Shown here: positions 10,001 to 21,009 of the stretch, piece by piece
Numbering within the stretch: the stretch's first letter is position 1
How the letters are laid out: the number at the start of each line of letters is the position of its first letter
Assembly: GCA_025602905.1 (NCBI GenBank)
Contig: JAHLKI010000029.1
Location: 186,001 to 250,000, forward strand
Length of the DNA stretch: 64,000 bases
Direction: 5' to 3'
Source of the DNA: Phlyctochytrium arcticum
Lineage: Eukaryota; Chytridiomycota; Chytridiomycetes; Chytridiales; Chytridiaceae
Made by a program: the position numbers and the translations under genes
The notes under the pieces: model-generated
The model's database searches: none
What the model was told of the DNA's origin: nothing
What the model saw: only the letters and a program-made list of their open reading frames with translations

Positions 10001-12099
10001 CCGTGAATGCCGACAGCCAGCCGTCTTCTTTCGTTGAAGATAGCCTTGAAGATGCGTCAGCGGAAAATGTTTCGGAGATGACGAACTTGTCCGACCTACT
10101 TATGGGGGACGAGCAGTCGGAAACAGATGAGCACCACGATGAAGGCAATCCGTTGGAAGACGCCGTTCTTGACGCAACTATTCTAGAAGCTGCCACCCAG
10201 ATGCTGAGCGGGATGGAGACTGCTTCTGAACAATCCACACTCCCAACAAGAGTGCTCATGGATCCCTTCCATTTGATGAAAAGGATAGTCATTCCTAGAC
10301 GGCACGGAATTTTAACGAGATTCGTTCGAGCTTTGAGGGATGCAATGTTTGCGGTTGACGAAGATGACAAGCGTCATATGATAAGAGTTTATCTCGAACC
10401 ACGGAATCAAACGTGGGAACAGGTTCTGATCCAAAAACCTGCCTGGGTCTGGAAACGCGTCCGGCGGTACATTCCAAAGCCGGAAGTACTACTCCCACTA
10501 GTTAGGAAGGTTTTCTTGGCCTACGGTCCCATTCTCTGCGAAAAGCTGAAAAAGCCATTGTTCAACATGGAGGCATGGAAGAAGGCGAAGCTTGTCATCC
10601 GTGAAATCTTCCTTGGTCATGTCTCCGACCCCGTTGACGTACCACTATATTACAAAATGAAAATTGACAAGTTTCGTCTGACAAAGTATAGGTGCATCCG
10701 AGGGACGAACCTTTTGGAAGGCGGGGTTCATCAGAAAATGATTGCACGGTTCTCCGCATATCGGGCAAGTGTGCCATTTACGCATAGCCTAATGGCAGAA
10801 TACGTTTGTAGACACAATCAGAATGTAAGTCTCTCATTGGGGGGTCCACCTCTACCAATCTCTTTACCACACTAAACGCGACGCTTTCAGGTGGGAACTT
10901 TGAACAGATCGGGCAAGCCATGGAAGTGGCACTACGACCTGTGGCTGATTGATTCGATACATTCTCTTTACCTGGAGTTGGAACATGTTCTGAAATCGCC
11001 CTTGCCACCACTTCTTGACAATTGGTGTAATCCAAACTACTACAAGCCAAGTCAAGAAACCTTCCTCATTTGTCCGCTAGGAACAGAGATGGCTGAAGTT
11101 CACCAGATAGAACCTTTCCGTGAGCCAGAGTCAAACTCTTTCCGTCGATCTGAAGTGGCCCGCCTGCAAAACTCTCGTTTCGCAATTATTCCCATTAGCA
11201 CTAGAGAGGAAAAGAGGCGGTTCCTTGAATTCCTCAAGGAACGGGAGTGGGCAGAAATTCTCTCCCGACGTGCGTTGGCTAAAACTGGATTCTCGACCGC
11301 TCAGTGGACGAAAATGAGCACCCAATGGAACCGAGAGGCAAATGGAGTAACAATCTTTTATAAGATCGGTGTGCATTTGGAAGCCCACTTCAAAAACTGG
11401 GTGCAGTACCGGATTGAAGCGGCCACTGCATTGTCCAGCGCGGAGCAGCGGGAAGAAGTGGATCGGCTTTTGCGAGACCCCAACCGAACCATCCGCAACT
11501 TACCCACCGCAAACGTTTCTGACCTACCGCTCATTAACATTCCCGCAGATCCGACGCGTCTCCCCCTACCAATCCCCGCTCCCCAACTAATGCCCGACCC
11601 CGAACCAATGCCCGACCCCGAACCAACTCACGATCCCGAACCAACTCCTGATCCCGATCCAACTCCCGACCCCGAACCAACTCCCGACCTTCCCGACACT
11701 CAATCAACAGCTCCAACTGCTATCACCTCTTCCCAAGCAATCTCCGCTCCACAATCGACGGATAGTCTCCATTTGATGATCGCTCCGCAAATAACGCCCG
11801 CTACTCAGACGCCCAGACCTATCAATGCTATTCCTCCCATCTTACCGACCAATGCCCCCTTGGATGCGACAATGGACGAGTCATCAAAGCCCCGAGCAAA
11901 AAGGCAGAGGAGATTATGTCGTATCTGCAACGGAATATGTCCAGGTAGTGGCAATCGTGCTTTGTGTACAGGGGTTGGACCGGACACTGTTACTGTGGGT
12001 GCTTCGGGGCGATTGACGAAATCAAAGATCCGCAACTGTCGTAGCTGCCAGTCCGCAACATGTCCTGGGCGGTGGAAAGTGGAAAAGTGTGAAGGATGA
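7038..12099 (+). CDS. transposase with embedded DEDDy exonuclease
   Basis: Large five-exon gene (7038-7659, 7720-8805, 8871-9836, 9868-10824, 10891-12099; about 1613 codons). In order: AT-hook GRPKGSKNK at residue 6; low-complexity Ser/Pro/Glu region; zinc-ribbon-like CHCGHEL...CGKSF (8029-8170); RNase H-like core with first Asp in VDGCP (8622) and second in FVDDVPGER (8793-8798); (GEET)n linker; complete DEDDy exonuclease with FDCEW (9179), KVGKNLGTDLAKL (9338) and YAANDAYAS (9578); DPFHLMKRI (10261); catalytic-Glu motif RGTNLLEGGVHQ (10717); Pro/Asp-rich tail; zinc knuckles (11927-12090). The exonuclease therefore sits inside the transposase core. The exon 3/4 junction does not keep frame with consensus sites, so this copy may carry a frameshift. 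Transposase role is inferred from motifs; the exonuclease family is WRN-like. Confidence 0.8.
9060..9168 (+). repeat. 12-bp coding minisatellite
   Basis: Nine tandem 12-bp units encode Gly-(Glu/Asp/Ala)-Glu-Thr repeats, early units GGTGAAGAGACA, later GGTGCAGAAACA. They form an acidic linker directly before the exonuclease domain and are likely copy-number variable. Confidence 0.95.
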
Positions 12100-12396
12100 C
12101 GACTCGTGGATAACGGATTTATACATTACTATTAGCAACCATCAAGTCGTCATATAAAGACGCATTTTTTCCTTCAAATATCATTTATTACATTATAGAT
12201 TTCTTGACTTGATACACTCATGCATATTTATTGGCGCATTGACGCTCAGATTGACGCTCGCTTGCGCTCGCGCCAATATATCCTGTTCGAATTAATTAAT
12301 TCCGCTGACGCGGAATTAATTGTTTCTTGGTCCGGGAGTGAAATATAAGCCGAATTTGGCCTTTGGTACGGCAACTCTGGAGGCGAACCGTTGAGC
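12100..12396. other. 3' flank of transposase gene
   Basis: AT-rich 3' flank with the GC-stem hairpin at 12294-12321 and a GAATTTGGC motif near 12353. The element end is probably within or just after this stretch, but I could not find an inverted repeat matching the 6.1-7.0 kb side. Confidence 0.4.
12294..12321. repeat. perfect 12-bp hairpin
   Basis: Arms AATTAATTCCGC and GCGGAATTAATT separated by TGAC. It lies about 200 bp after the transposase stop and could mark the element end or act in transcript 3' processing. Confidence 0.85.
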
Positions 12397-12510
12397 AGAC
12401 ATTGCGAGAAGGCCAAAAAGCCTTGATGGAATAGGAACGCCTCTGGACATGGTCGAGATTACGCTTTCGCCTGTGGGTAAGTCCAAGTGCAAAATCTGAA
12501 GAGTCCTTAG
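12397..12510 (+). pseudogene. BDP1 5' fragment (promoter, exon 1, intron 1)
   Basis: Plus-strand copy of the BDP1 5' end, inverted relative to the functional gene next to it. Shared elements in order: GACATT, GCGAGAAGG, CCTTGATGG, ATGGTCGAG (12449; true gene 15245), ACGCTTTCG, and the donor GTGGGTAAGTCCAAGTGCAAA. Similarity fades inside intron 1. From here to 12770 I see no gene, only BDP1 3' flank from about 12700. Confidence 0.8.
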
Positions 12511-12770
12511 GCTAGTAAGTGTCTATCAAATGAGCTATTCGAATCGATGTGTGTTGCGAAATCGGGTCCTTTTGTAGTTGGCTACACGTAATGAGAGCCT
12601 TTACCATTTCCCTCATGTATGAGCTCCGAAATCTTTCTCCCTCTTCTGTAATCTTAACTCGTATACATCAGTATATCGAGCGAAATCTTTTAGTTCTCAA
12701 GAATGTGTAAGAATGATTATCATTACGAAATGTGTTGAAAAACACAAAACATTTTTAACACACAAATATC

Positions 12771-15245
12771 TCACTTCCCAATTCCGATGGTAGGGATCTC
12801 CCGCTTCCGGTTGATGCGGGTTGAGGTTGCTACGGGAACGCTTTCCGCAGCCATCGCTGTTTGTATGGCTGGTGCCGCCTCCAAGTTGGTTGAGGACGTG
12901 GATGGGGTTGCCGGCACTCTCCTCCTTCGGCCCCCTTTCGGCAGAATGCCCGCCTTGGGTTTGATACCTTTCTTTATTATGGACAAAGGCCGTAGGGGAA
13001 GCTCAAATGCGATGTCGACGTTTGTAGGAGCCCACATCCTTTCCGCTTCATCTTCCTCAGTTTGTGGTGGTATCCAGGTAGATGACTCGTCTTGGTCCAT
13101 GTTATCTTCCTCCTCCACCACATCCGACCGCCTACTGCCAGCCGCATTGGTCACCTCGCCGTTTGCAGCCGCAGTGGCGCCACCAACCACGGCAGCAGCG
13201 TCGTCCTTTGTTATGACGGCCTCCTCCTCTCCGCCGCTGCCATCCGCGGCCGCATCGCGCTTAGCAACACGATCCTTGACCCGCTCCTTCATATCCGCAA
13301 TAAGATCGCTCGCTGAGAGTGCTATTAGTACGCCGACGGGAATGATGAACTGATGTATCCTGAACTTACGGGCAGATTTCTTTGCAAGTAATGTGGAGGT
13401 AACCCTTGCGGCATTCACACGCTCCTCAACATTATATTTTGCCTTCAATTGCGCTCGCGTCAAACCGGGAAACATCAAACAAATCATACTAAAATCCGTT
13501 CCAAAGTAAGACAATCCCTGAAACCCAAATGATTCAATTAGATACATTTTTCAATGGGATAGATAAGGATCAGAGACGTACATCGTAGAATCGCTCGGTC
13601 CATTCAGCTGTCCATTTGACCCGTGCGCGTTGCTTTCTCATTCTGAACGATGCACTTGTGACAAGCCTTTGAGCACCCTCGTCAATTTGCTCGAGATCTT
13701 CATCTCCATTGTTTTGGTGTATCACCAGTGAATTCGTGTCCAGCTGCATTTGCCCATCAATCATGACCAAACGTGGTCCGGAAAAACTATGAAATAAATG
13801 TTTGTTAATACCCTTCTTGGTCGGGGCGGCAAGTAAATCTTACTTTTGAGTCCCTGACATATCCTGAACCTCTTCTGATGGAGCAGGGGAAGGACTGCAC
13901 CTTGACATGGCACTACTCTCCCGTTTGCTCCGCTTGTTTTCTTCCTGCTGTTGCAAACGCAACTGCTCCATTCGGGACAGTTTGCCTTTTGTGAATTTAT
14001 GGAAGATGAGCTCGGCAATCGTAAATTGCGGGATAGTTTCTTCATTGAGTTCGAGGGGTGGCTCTTCGTCATCATCATCTGGGGGAGTGCTTGCGGCTCT
14101 GAGTTCGCCGTGTTTACGCTTGGCTCCCCTTGCTGTCGTTGGAACCTGGATCTCAAGCGCTGATTTTTGTAGGGTGATATTTGCGGTGTCGGCTGGGGGG
14201 TGACTGGAAAGAACCGTTGGTGGAGCGTTTTTGGAGAAGATCTGTGAAACAAAGCATATAAGATATTTGCTGAACTTGGTGAAAAACAACAACAATGTCC
14301 TACTCTTGGTGGACCAGCAGCACGGGTTGGGACCTGAGTCTGAAGGATTTGAGGTGTATAATCGTGGTCGTTATTTGAATCAACAAATTCATCAAAACCG
14401 CCGGATACGGCGGATATTGCGGCAGCCTAAAAACATGATTTAAGAACGGTTCGCTGGGTGTGCTCTCAAATAAACGCATTGTGCGGGGATGCCATCAACT
14501 CGTACCTTTGCGGGTTGTGGATCAGGCGCGGACAGCTGTGCAGATGACGGAGTGGAAGATGGTAATTCGGGTGCTGCTGCTTGATTTCGCGGAACCACCT
14601 TTGGTCCTAGTGGTTTCCTGATTATTGGACCGACAGGATGTAGTGGATTCGCCGTAACAGGTTTTGTAACCTGAGACAGTACGAGACCAGTAGATGCCAG
14701 ATCTACATTGTTGGTAGCCGGTACACGAGTTGGTGGTGCACTGAGTGTTGAAGCTTGCGTGGCATTAGCTGAACTTATACTTGCGGCCAAGGAACTTGTC
14801 GCGGCTCCAGGATGTCCTGTTAGAGCATTTGTTGTGGAGTGGGGCTGGCTTGATATAGGTCCGAGCTGAGATACTGCAGGACTTAAAATAGCTTTCGATA
14901 GGTCATTTGATGTGTCTACAGAACCCGTCGGAGTAGTTTGCGTTGCGGGGGGTGTAAGGACCGGAAGGCCTGCGTGTTGGGTTGGATTTTGTTGTGATAA
15001 AGGATCCTGAGTTGCTGGCGGAGTATTGCTGTGTCCTTCCGTGGTAGGTACATTTGGCACCGGCGCTGTTGGAGGAGCACTCGTGGTTGGGCCTGCTGCT
15101 TTTGCTCTATTCCCTCTGGGCCGAGCTTTTGGGGCGGGGGCAAATTTACTGGCTCGAGCTGTTTGGGAAAATAGTCAGTACGCGAAAGAGACCTTCAGAC
15201 TTTGCACTTGGACTTACCCACAGACGAAAGCGTTAGCTCGACCAT
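12771..15245 (-). CDS. BDP1: TFIIIB subunit B'' (Bdp1)
   Basis: RNA polymerase III initiation factor TFIIIB component, nuclear, binds TBP-Brf1-DNA. Exons: 15245-15218, 15158-14506, 14426-14304, 14241-13844, 13786-13582, 13517-13370, 13312-12771 (698 aa). The diagnostic part is the SANT domain: WTAEWTERFYD, then GLSYFGTDFSMICLMFPG and TRAQLKAKYNVEER, split by a 64-nt intron. The preceding EETIPQFTIAELIFHKFTKG is also typical. The N-terminal third is Pro/Ala/Ser-rich and low complexity, as in other Bdp1 proteins. The start ATG lies in a nine-codon first exon. Parts of this gene recur at 5547-6060, 12397-12510 and 38732-38898, so its neighbourhood has been rearranged. Confidence 0.93.
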
Positions 15246-16137
15246 ATCTTCAGGTGCTCCTTCCCATCAAGGTTGTATTTGTGCTTCTTGTCCTTCTCGC
15301 TAATATAATGTCTGGTCAATGCTGGGGCAATTCAACGGTGCCCGGACTGTCAAAATGACAAATGGTTGGATTGGACTCATTGGAGGTTCGGGACAATGCA
15401 TAAAGTGTGGCTGCAACCGCGCTGGAACCAGAATTCGCGTTTCGCTTGATTTGCGCGCCAGACGTCACTGTACGGCACAGGATCTCTGCGTTGCCGAAAA
15501 GGCCCACCGCAAAACGACGGACGGGAAAAGACGGCGGAAGTCGTTGTGCACAACCCTGGACATTTCTCGCCAACTTTTCCTCGAAGAGCTATAGCCGACG
15601 ACCATTTACCAAGTGCTCCGGAAGCGCTATTCCTACTACCACCGGCTTCTCCACACCAGCACCAAAAAGTCCTGGTCGGCTGCCTCAGGGCTGCTCGTTG
15701 ATCGACGTAAGCAACCTTTTGCCCTTTTCGCTTTTGTTCCTGTCCTCAGACCTTTTTTCTGTTGAGCCAGCTGCCACGGCTTCCCCAACAACGGCGAGCA
15801 TCACAAGTACCGCCAGTGTTAATCTCGCTGCGAATTGCGCGGGGTCGGTTTTTCTTCCGGAACGTCTGGAGCGCGGCGACGTTCTTTTTTGGACTGGGCT
15901 TACTTTCGAGAATCGAGATAGCACATATAGTGTGGACAACGAAGCGCCCCACGCGCCATATTCAAAAACTGGGAGAGACTGACTGGAAAAACGGGTGTCT
16001 ACGAGAAAAATACCATCGTCGAAACATAGTCTAAAACACGCTGCCGATAATTCGAGCTTGTGACATTCCTCAAGGAAAAAGTTGCAACATCTGCGACAAC
16101 TACTCACTTATATTTGCTATTTGTGTACTCTTTCACA
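15246..16137. other. divergent spacer BDP1 / ceramide synthase
   Basis: About 890 bp between divergent starts. ORFs exist on both strands (15407-15982 plus, 191 aa; 15685-16107 minus, 140 aa with one hydrophobic stretch) but neither resembles a known protein and they overlap antisense. A short gene may hide here; I cannot support one. Confidence 0.4.
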
Positions 16138-17507
16138 ATGGCCAGTGAAATTCCACCACTGTCCTTTCACCCCGCCGGGGCATTCCCTCCACACTACCTT
16201 TCACTTCCAAATCCCGTACTTCGACTCCTCAACTACGACTCCAAAACTGGTCTGTGTAAAAAGGGATGGAATGATTTTCTGGTCGTGGCCATATTCACTG
16301 CGGCATTCTTCATCGCGCGAAAATATGCCGAAAGTTCGATACTACCGGGCCTGGCAAAGCGATTTAAAGTGGGAAAGGGCCGCATGCTGAAATTGAAATT
16401 TCTCGAGCAGTCATGGTTGTTGTTTTGTCACACCATTTTATGCACAACAGGAGTCATCTTGTTGATTGGCCGAGACTATGCGCCAGGCCTGTGGGGCAAT
16501 CATGAGGGACAAAAGAATTTATGGCGTGGATATCCCCATGCCCATCGCGATCTCGAGCCAATGTTTAAGGTAAGCAGGAAGCCCGCTTATAATTGATTCA
16601 GTTGATCTTACTCAAACACGCCTTTTCTAGCTGTACTACTTTGCTGTTCTGGGCTACTGGCTGCATTTGTGTGTTTCCTTGGCTTTAGAGGGTTACGATC
16701 GGGTGATTTATGAACGCGGGAGGTCGCGTGGTCAAAGAAAGCTGGCAGCAGCTCCGAAGCGATCTGACTTTGGCGCAATGTGTGTGCACCACTTTGTCAC
16801 AGTCTCCCTAGTGGCCTTGTCGCACTATATGAATTTTACCCATCTTGGTCATGTTGTCATGATCTTGCTGGATATCTCGGACATTTTGCTACCACTGGCA
16901 AAGGTGCGTTTTCCACCTCTTTTTGTTTGGCTTGCAGCGCTCGATGCTTACATTTTTCTTCTTTTCACAGATTTTGAAATATACTGGACATCAGCTTGTA
17001 TGCGATGTTGCTTTTGCCATCTTTACAGTATCTTGGATCGTTACTCGACATGGGTTTCTCTTATTGCTGAATGTTTCGATGTACCGGGATTCACTAAAGT
17101 ACCTCCCCGACGAATCGCGGTTTTGGGATCCCTGGGGCAAGGAATGCTTTTATTCCATGAAAGTTTACTGGATGTTCCTCGGACTTTTCGCCGCGCTCCA
17201 AATCTTGCTCCTCTACTGGCTCGCCATGATTCTCAAAGTTGTCATCAAAGTGATTCGAGGTGGCACGGCCGAAGATGTGCGTAGTGACGATGAAGAAGAT
17301 GAGGAAGAAGAACAGGAGACCCGCCTGGAGACTCGAGACTCGAAACCAATAGTTACCTCCATGCCAAAAAGCACGCTACTCGATGCAGCACCTGATGCCG
17401 GCCCTACCGTCGTCAAACGACTTGTTCGACCATCGGGAAACGGAGTTGATCTTCGTAGTGGGGATTGGGATGTTGTCAAAGAGAGTCAGTATCGGAGACG
17501 AAGGTGA
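16138..17507 (+). CDS. LAG1: ceramide synthase, Lag1/TLC family
   Basis: Acyl-CoA-dependent ceramide synthase of the ER membrane. Exons 16138-16569, 16631-16903, 16971-17507 give 413 residues. The TLC domain spans roughly residues 80-340 with several hydrophobic segments. The Lag1 motif is visible in HHFVTVSLVALSHYMNFTHLG and LLDISDILLPLAK, and keeps the paired His and both Asp. The Arg usual after MNFT is His here, and the His before the first Asp is Leu. Further family sequence: RHGFLLLLNVSMYRDS, FYSMKVYWMFLGLF. The C-terminus is a Glu-rich acidic tail (DDEEDEEEEQE) followed by Arg, as in yeast Lag1/Lac1, where such tails carry CK2 sites. The start ATG follows a clean leader. Confidence 0.93.
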
Positions 17508-17957
17508 TTTTGGACACCCCCCCCCCCCCCCCCCCATCTCGCCGCCAAGCATATCAAGCCGCCGCTTCTTTCCTCTGTGAATCTTGCCGTCCAAATTTGT
17601 TCCTAGATACATCTCCCGTGTGCTTCTTTTCCCCTCCCCCTCCCTTTTAAAGTCTACTACATACCGTGCAATTTGCATTGATTTTTATTATTAACACTGT
17701 CGTATCTACTCAGTTTTTGGTGTGCAATTCTACCATTTCTCACTATTGCCACCTTGTTATTCGTTACATGCATCATATACTCCTTGCCTCTTTGTTTCGG
17801 CGGCACCACGTGAGGAAACAAAGTTCTTGTCCGTTCTGGTGTGAAAATCTGGTGTGAAAACCATCAAAACGCCAAACGCGTGAAGGTCACTTGGAAGTTG
17901 GAATCGCTCAGGCGATCACCAGCCAAATCCTGAGAAGCAAGAGACCAAAACAGTTGA
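17508..17957. other. 3' flank with 18-bp poly-C tract
   Basis: Directly after the ceramide synthase stop lies an uninterrupted run of 18 C (17517-17534), then CT-rich 3' flank. No gene seen before the next ATG at 17958. Confidence 0.8.
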
Positions 17958-20063
17958 ATGCAAAGGCCACTCAGCACGTCCAGACGGACGCCTGATGGCC
18001 CCGTCGTCAATACCTCACGCGGCGGTCCCCGCCCTCGTTCCTCAAAGACGTCGGCAGTTTTTCCCGAAGGACCTTCCCCACTCAGTCTCGTCCCACCCCC
18101 GCGACCCATAGAGGTCACCAGTCTTGCCAGTCTCTCTGCAAGTTTTCCCAAACTGCCCCCCCAACAACGAGCCAACATCCTCCTAGCATTATTGAACCAA
18201 TGCGACCCCGAAGACATGAAATTCCTCTCGAGCGTGCTTCCCCGGCTACATCGGGACTTTGTGAACCTCCTACCCAAACCCATCACACACCAAATGATTC
18301 TATATGTCCATCCACGAGACTTGTGCACTATGGTCCGAATCAGCCCAGTGTGGAATAGTGTTGTGGGCGAGGATACATTATGGAAGAAGCTGTATGCGCA
18401 GATTGGATTGGGCCCTCTGTCGTCTCGATTGCACGATCCGCGCGCCTCGGTCAAAATCAATGCCAAGCGCCTTTACTCCCTGAAACAGTGGACTGAAGGC
18501 ATACTCAAATGCCGAACGGTCAAAGCTCATGAAGGGTCTAGCGTACGCGCGTTAATGTCGGATGGCAAGCATATTTTAACCGTAGGGGGCGACAACAGTG
18601 TCCGATTGCACGATTTGGAAGGGAAGCAGCTATTGAATATTGTTGGCCACGATTTCACTTGTGCTCAATTTGACGACATCCACGTTGTCACTGGAAGGTA
18701 GTTTTCAAAACATCCTCTTTGTTGGGAAATCATTTTCTCATCGGTAACATTAGTTTCCGTATGCTCTTCTCTCTTTCTCTCATCTGCATAGTGCGAGCGG
18801 CGTTGTACATGTTTGGATGATGAAGACTGGGAACGTTCAGTACGAACTCTTGGCTCACGAGGGACCAGTGACATGCCTTAAATTTGTCGCCCGCTCGCTC
18901 GTTACGGCTTCAGCGGATAAACACATCAAGTTATGGGACATGGGATCATTTGGAACACGGCCTAGTACGACGAGGGGCAAACCTCCTCTACATCAGTCAT
19001 CCAATAAGGGACTGGGTTCGCATGCTGCAGCGCCGGCCAAGATTAGCCTACTACGGACACTTGTAGGTCATGAAGCTGGAATCAAATGTGTGGACTTTAG
19101 CAAGCATTTGCTACTGAGTGGTGACTTGCATGGCTGCATTCGTGTCTGGCATTTTCAGAGGTAAGAATCGGGAGCTCTTCCATCTTTTACCCCCGCCAAT
19201 GTGTCTCACTGAACATTTATGTCACAGCGGTAACTGTCTATCCGTTGTTCGTGTGGGAGGATCCATATCAGTACCAAATTTTTGCCCCCAGCGCAAAATT
19301 CCCAAAAAAGATGCGGCGTCCGTCACCTCTGAACAGCAGCAACGCAGCCATGACCCCGTCTCCTGTATCTCCTACAACGGCCATTTCCTTCTCTTCAGTA
19401 CCTTCTCGGGCAAACTCTTTCTGTACAAAACCACGCTCCCCGAGCTGCTAAATGGGGTGGCACCTAATGCAGAATACCCCGTCATCCGGGAATGGATTAA
19501 CGGGTCTGATGCCTTTGTACTTAAGAGTGTTTATGGCATGAATACGGATGGGTCGGTCGAAACTTCACAGGGAGAGAGGAGTAGTCCGTCTTCCTCCCAG
19601 CCTTTATTGGCCCAAGATGAATCCAGCGTTACAAATCGACCAGGTAAAAAAAATCAACTTTTGAAAAATCTCGTGCTGGTCAAAGGGAAAATTCTAAATG
19701 TGTCCCCGTTGTATAGGCTCCGCCCGCCCTGCCCCAACCATCCCACACCAGTCCGTCCAATCATCATCATCATCTACAATAGGCCAGCACAACAATTGGT
19801 CGCTCAGCGCATCCGCCGACAAATGGCGGATAATTGGCGGCGGCAGCGACGGCCGATGTTTTGTCTGGAATCATTTAACCCAGCGCCGGTTATTCACACT
19901 GCGCAGCGACCAACTTGAGTTGGCTGGCAGTCTCACGGCCATGAAAGGTGCCACCAAAGGTGAGGGAAGAGCCGTCACGGGGATTGTTATTACGGATAAG
20001 GTGGTGCTTATTGGTAGTCTGGATGGAACTGTGAGGATATGGGATTGCAAATATATTAATTGA
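17958..20063 (+). CDS. F-box/WD40-repeat protein
   Basis: Probable substrate receptor of an SCF ubiquitin ligase. Exons 17958-18697, 18792-19160, 19228-19643, 19717-20063 give 623 residues. A basic, Pro-rich N-terminus is followed by an F-box at about residues 103-148 (NLLPKPITHQMILYVHPRDL...VWNSVVGEDTLWKKLY). WD repeats then follow: VRALMSDGKHILTVGGDNSV, LVTASADKHIKLWDM, LLLSGDLHGCIRVWHF, IIGGGSDGRCFVWN and GSLDGTVRIWD at the C-terminus, about six or seven blades with some degenerate. Similar in layout to Cdc4/Met30/Fbw7 proteins but I cannot assign an orthologue or substrate. Confidence 0.85.
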
Positions 20064-20480
20064 AATTTAATGCATTTTTGGCCTGCTTGATGTCAAAAGC
20101 CTGGCAAATGTTTCACTTGTGGCGACACACATGCCGAGTAATAATGGTTCTGCGGCGAAAAATGATGTACTTCTCCAATCAGTTGTTAAATGGTATCGAA
20201 GAAGGGCCCAGTCCTCATGAACATTTTGAACTAATGTTTTCCTTTGTTCTTGTATATGCCATATGTCTATTCTGCTTCCTGGAAATTTTCCCCAATGCAA
20301 ACCTCTACGCTGCGCAGATTATACTTTGTGGACCTGGAAATGTGTCTTTACCTTGTGAATTACTAAAAATTTAGTAAAAAAGTGTCCTTATTTTGTAAAG
20401 TTGGATCGAAAAGTGTCCTATATTGTATGTGATTTGTCTCACATAACGTGGGACACTTTTTACAATTATTAACGATGAAT
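20064..20480. other. intergenic, no gene seen
   Basis: AT-rich 3' flank of the F-box gene. Around 20380-20460 AAAGTGTCC / GTGGGACACTTTTT occur as short inverted repeats, perhaps a transcript end or small repeat relic. Confidence 0.4.
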
Positions 20481-20800
20481 CTTGTTCAAATTTTCCCGTA
20501 ATCCCTCCGTAAGTCCACCCAAATTGTTCTCGCAACTCCTTAGGGGCGTTCTTGAATCGAATCAACTCCCTGTTGCTGGGCAGCCTGGGCCACAATAAGC
20601 TTGGGTATACTCTTGAATAGGAATCAACCTCCCGTAGTCTGCGCCGCGAGAATCACGTCGATCTCGACCACTTTGGCCATCTCGCGAGTCACGGCCAGAG
20701 TCACGGCGTTGCCGTTTGGCCACTGGTGAGGGCGCCATCTTGCCGGGCTGCGTCGTCGATCGCGGCGGGGGGAGACGACAGATCCTGAGTTCGACTTGTG
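20481..20800 (-). pseudogene. shuffled CWC22 3' fragments
   Basis: Minus-strand sequence with four short blocks of the CWC22 3' coding region, each in sense orientation but in reverse order. Going down the minus strand: the Arg/Ser tail DNA (matches 26830-26990), then PKLIVAQAAQQQ, then LKNAPKELRE, then NLGGLTEGLRENL. In the intact gene (25024-27030) the order is the opposite. No continuous ORF exists. It lies head-to-head with CWC22 copy A, which lacks exactly this Arg/Ser tail. Confidence 0.8.
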
Positions 20801-21009
20801 ACGGCGATGGGGTGATGGTGGTGGGAGACGAGTTAAGTTATTGTCTCTGAAAGTTCTCAATTATTTCGTGTCTTGGACTGCTTTGACCCTTCGGTGTCTC
20901 CGAGTGTCTCTTTGATGTGTCTCAGAGTCTGACAACACAACGTCTAAATTATACCTTTCCCAACATTATGACCTTTGAAAACACAAAGGTTCTGTATAGC
21001 GAGCAAAAA

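Noticed and set aside
6061..12396. Helitron origin for the exonuclease element because of the 3' hairpin
   Set aside because: No Rep or helicase domain; the DDE-like acids and RGTN..E motif fit a DDE transposase better.
15407..16107. Overlapping ORFs of 191 aa (plus) and 140 aa (minus)
   Set aside because: They overlap antisense, have no recognisable motif, and lie in the divergent BDP1/LAG1 spacer; kept only as a possibility in the region note.
20371..20595. A 74-aa minus-strand ORF as a small gene
   Set aside because: It is made of the shuffled CWC22 blocks and flanking repeat, with no start codon in context.
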